Shown here: positions 61,437 through 64,000 of the stretch, piece after piece
Position numbering within the stretch: the stretch's first letter is position 1
Layout of the letters: each line of letters starts with the position of its first letter
Assembly: GCA_947623455.1 (NCBI GenBank)
Contig: OX392534.1
Span: 33,733,426-33,797,425, forward strand
DNA length: 64,000 nucleotides
DNA from: Mimachlamys varia
Lineage: Eukaryota > Mollusca > Bivalvia > Pectinida > Pectinidae
Reading direction: 5' to 3'
Notes under the pieces: generated by a model
The model's database searches: none
What the model was told of the DNA's origin: nothing
What the model saw: only the letters and a program-made list of their open reading frames with translations
Translations under genes and position numbers: made by a program

Positions 61437-64000
61437 CATCCCTTGATATAGAGAAGGTTGTGGTATCACCCCTGGATATCGGGGATGTTATGGTATCACC
61501 CCTGGGTATCGGGTATGTTGTGGCATCACCCCTGGATATAGAGGGTGTTGTGGTATCACCCCTGGATATAAAGGATGATGTGGTATCACCCCTGGATATA
61601 AAGGATGTTGTGGTATCACCCCTGTATATAGAGAAGGTTGTGGTATCACCCCTGGATATCGGGGATGTTGTGGTACCACCCCTGGATATAGAGAAGGTTG
61701 TGGTATCACCCCTGGATATAGAGAAGGTTGTGGTATCACCCCTGGATATCGGGAATGTTGTGGTATCACCCCTGGACATCGGGGATGTTGTGGTATCACC
61801 CTTGGATATCGAGGGTGTTGTGGTATCACCCCTGGATATCGAGGATTTTGTGGTATCACCCCTTGATATGGGGAATGTTGTGGTATCACCCCTGGATATC
61901 GGTGATGTTGTGGTATCACCCCTGGAAATCGGGAATGTTGTGGTATCACCCCTGGGTGTCGAGGGTGTTGTGGTATCGCCCCTGGATATCGAGGGTGTTG
62001 TGGTATCACCCCTAGATATCGAGGATGTTGTGGTATCACCCCTAGATATCGAGAATGTTGTGGTATCGCCCCTGGATATCGAGGGTGTTGTGGTATCACC
62101 CCTGGATATGGGGGATGTTGTGGTATCACCCCTAGATATCGAGGATGTTGTGGTATCACACCTGGATATCAAGGGTGTTGTGGTAACACCCATGGATATA
62201 AAGGATATTGTGGTATCACCCCTGAATATAGAGGATGTTGTGGTATCACCCCTGGATATCGGGGATGTTGTGGTATCACCCCTTGATATAAAGAAGGTTG
62301 TGGTATCACCCCTGGATATCGGGGATGTTGTGGTATCACCCCTTGATATAGAGAAGGTTGTGGTATCACCCCTGGATATCGGGGATGTTGTGGTCTCACC
62401 CCTGAGTATCGGGGATGTTGTGGTATTACCCCTGGATATAGAGTGTGTTGTGATATCACCCTTGGATATAAAGGATGATGTGGTATCACCCCTGGATATA
62501 AAGGATGATGTGGTATCACCCCTGGATATAAAGGATGTTGTGGTATCACCCCTGGATATCGGGGATGTTGTGGTATCACCCCTGGATATAAAGGATGTTG
62601 TGGTATCACCCCTGGATATCGGGGATGTTGTGGTATCACCCTTGGGTATCGGGGATGTTGTGGTACCACTCCTGGATATCGGGCATGTTGTGGCATCACC
62701 CCTGGATATAGAGGGTGTTGTGGTATCACCCCTGGATATCGGGGATGTTGTGGTACCACTCCTGGATATCGGGCATGTTGTGGCATCACCCCTGGATATA
62801 GAGGGTGTTGTGGTATCACCCCTGGATATAAAGGATGATGTGGTATCACCCCTGGATATAAATGGTGATGTGGTATCACACCTGTATATAGAGAAGGTTG
62901 TGGTATCACCCCTGGATATCGGGGATGTTGTGGTACCACTCCTGGATATAAAGGATGATGTGGTATCACCCCTGGATATAGAGAAGGCTGTGGTATCACC
63001 CCTGGATATAAAGGATGATGTGGTATCACCCCTGGATATAAAGGATGATGTGGTATCACCCCTGGATATAAAGGATGTTGTGGTATCACCCCTGTATATA
63101 GAGAAGGTTGTGGTATCACCTCTGGATATCGGGGATGTTGTGGTATCACCCCTGGATATAGAGAAGGCTGTGGTATTACCCCTGGATATAAAGGATGATG
63201 TGGTATCACCCCTGGATATAAAGGATGATGTGGTATCACCCCTGGATATAAAGGATGATGTGGTATCACCCCTGGATATAGAGAAGGTTGTGGTATCACC
63301 CCTGGATATAAAGGATGATGTGGTATCACCCCTGGATATAAAGGATGTTGTGGTATCACCCCTGTATATAGAGAAGGTTGTGGTATCACCCCTGGATACA
63401 GAGGATGTTGTGGTATCACCCCTTGATATCGGGGATGTTGTGGAATCACCCTTGGGTATCGGTGATGTTGTGGTATCACCCCTGGATATCGAGGATGTTG
63501 TGGTATCACACTTGAATATCGGTGATGTTGTGGTATCACCCCTGGATATCGAGGATGTTGTGGTATCACACCTGGATATCGGTGATGTTGTGGTATCACC
63601 CCTGGATATCGAGGATGTTGTGGTAGCACCCCTGGATATCGAGGATGTTGTGGTAGCACCCCTTGACATCGAAGATGCTGTGGTATCACACTTGGATATC
63701 GGTGATGTTGTGGTATCACCCCTGGATATCGAGGATGTTGTGGTAGCACCCCTGGATATCGAGGATGTTGTGGTAGCACCCCTGGATATAAAGGATGATG
63801 TGGTATCACCCCTGGATATAAAGGATGTTGTGGTATCACCCCTGTATATAGAGAAGGTTGTGGTATCACCTCTGGATATCGGGGATGTTGTGGTATCACC
63901 CCTGGATAAAGAGAAGGCTGTGGTATCACCCCTGGATATAAAGGATGATGTGGTATCACCCCTGGATATAAAGGATGATGTGGTATCACCCCTGGATATA
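61437..64000. repeat. 30-bp minisatellite, about 85 copies, running off the window
   Basis: Strict 30-bp spacing with consensus TGGTATCACCCCTGGATATC followed by GGGGATGTTG. Unit variants include GGATATAAAGGATGATG, TGTATATAGAGAAGGTTG and GGATATCGAGGATGTTG. Runs of variants recur in the same order (for example at 63001-63120 and 63781-63960), so larger blocks were copied. The unit has no stop in several frames, producing open frames of 773 and 606 codons on - and smaller ones on +; these have a 10-residue period and no other gene evidence. The right end is beyond the window. Confidence 0.95.

Noticed and set aside
61348..63989. 773- and 606-codon minus-strand open frames
   Set aside because: Both are overlapping frames of the same 30-bp satellite and cannot both be genes; neither has other support.

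Overview
The window is eukaryotic, intron-rich, AT-rich and crowded with repeats. Short non-autonomous DNA transposons (MITEs), tRNA-derived SINEs whose tails resemble those common in bivalves, many minisatellites, and gene content together suggest a marine mollusc, probably a bivalve. This is inference; no ribosomal or mitochondrial marker is present.

Four gene loci are supported. (1) At the left edge on +, two small phase-compatible exons (277-343, 663-706) look like the 3' end of an unidentified gene. (2) On -, 14812-12645, a two-coding-exon gene encodes a 593-residue protein with the N-terminal winged-helix architecture of Egalitarian; no 3'-5' exonuclease domain was found downstream in the window. 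(3) On +, 24610-28526, four exons encode an 805-residue USP-family deubiquitinase with hydrophobic N-terminal segments and intact Cys/Asn/His/Asp residues, behind a promoter carrying NRF1-like and YY1-like sites. (4) On -, 56707-40033, a complete 15-coding-exon ERC/ELKS/CAST/Bruchpilot-family active-zone scaffold (1123 residues) could be rebuilt exon by exon with consistent phases.

Layout: 1-12.6 kb is mostly tandem arrays (inverting array 1.2-1.8 kb, 28-bp array 6.8-7.1 kb, 57-bp array 8.1-8.4 kb, 30-bp array 8.9-9.8 kb). 12.6-14.9 kb is the Egalitarian-like gene. 15-24.4 kb holds SINEs and palindromic elements. 24.4-28.5 kb is the USP gene. 28.5-40 kb is intergenic with repeats. 40-56.7 kb is ERC with large repeat-bearing introns. 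57-61.3 kb is a nest of palindromic transposons. 61.4 kb to the end is a 30-bp minisatellite that runs off the window.

The most unusual signal is in ERC, where tandem repeats repeatedly involve gene structure. The exon 11 splice donor is triplicated in 24-bp steps that stay in frame. A 38-bp minisatellite of about 30 copies repeats the exon 3 donor junction. The last exon contains an in-frame 39-nt duplication. An intronic 73-bp array carries paired CAGGTG E-boxes in each of 11 units. The genes themselves have no obvious common pathway; their proximity is not an operon.
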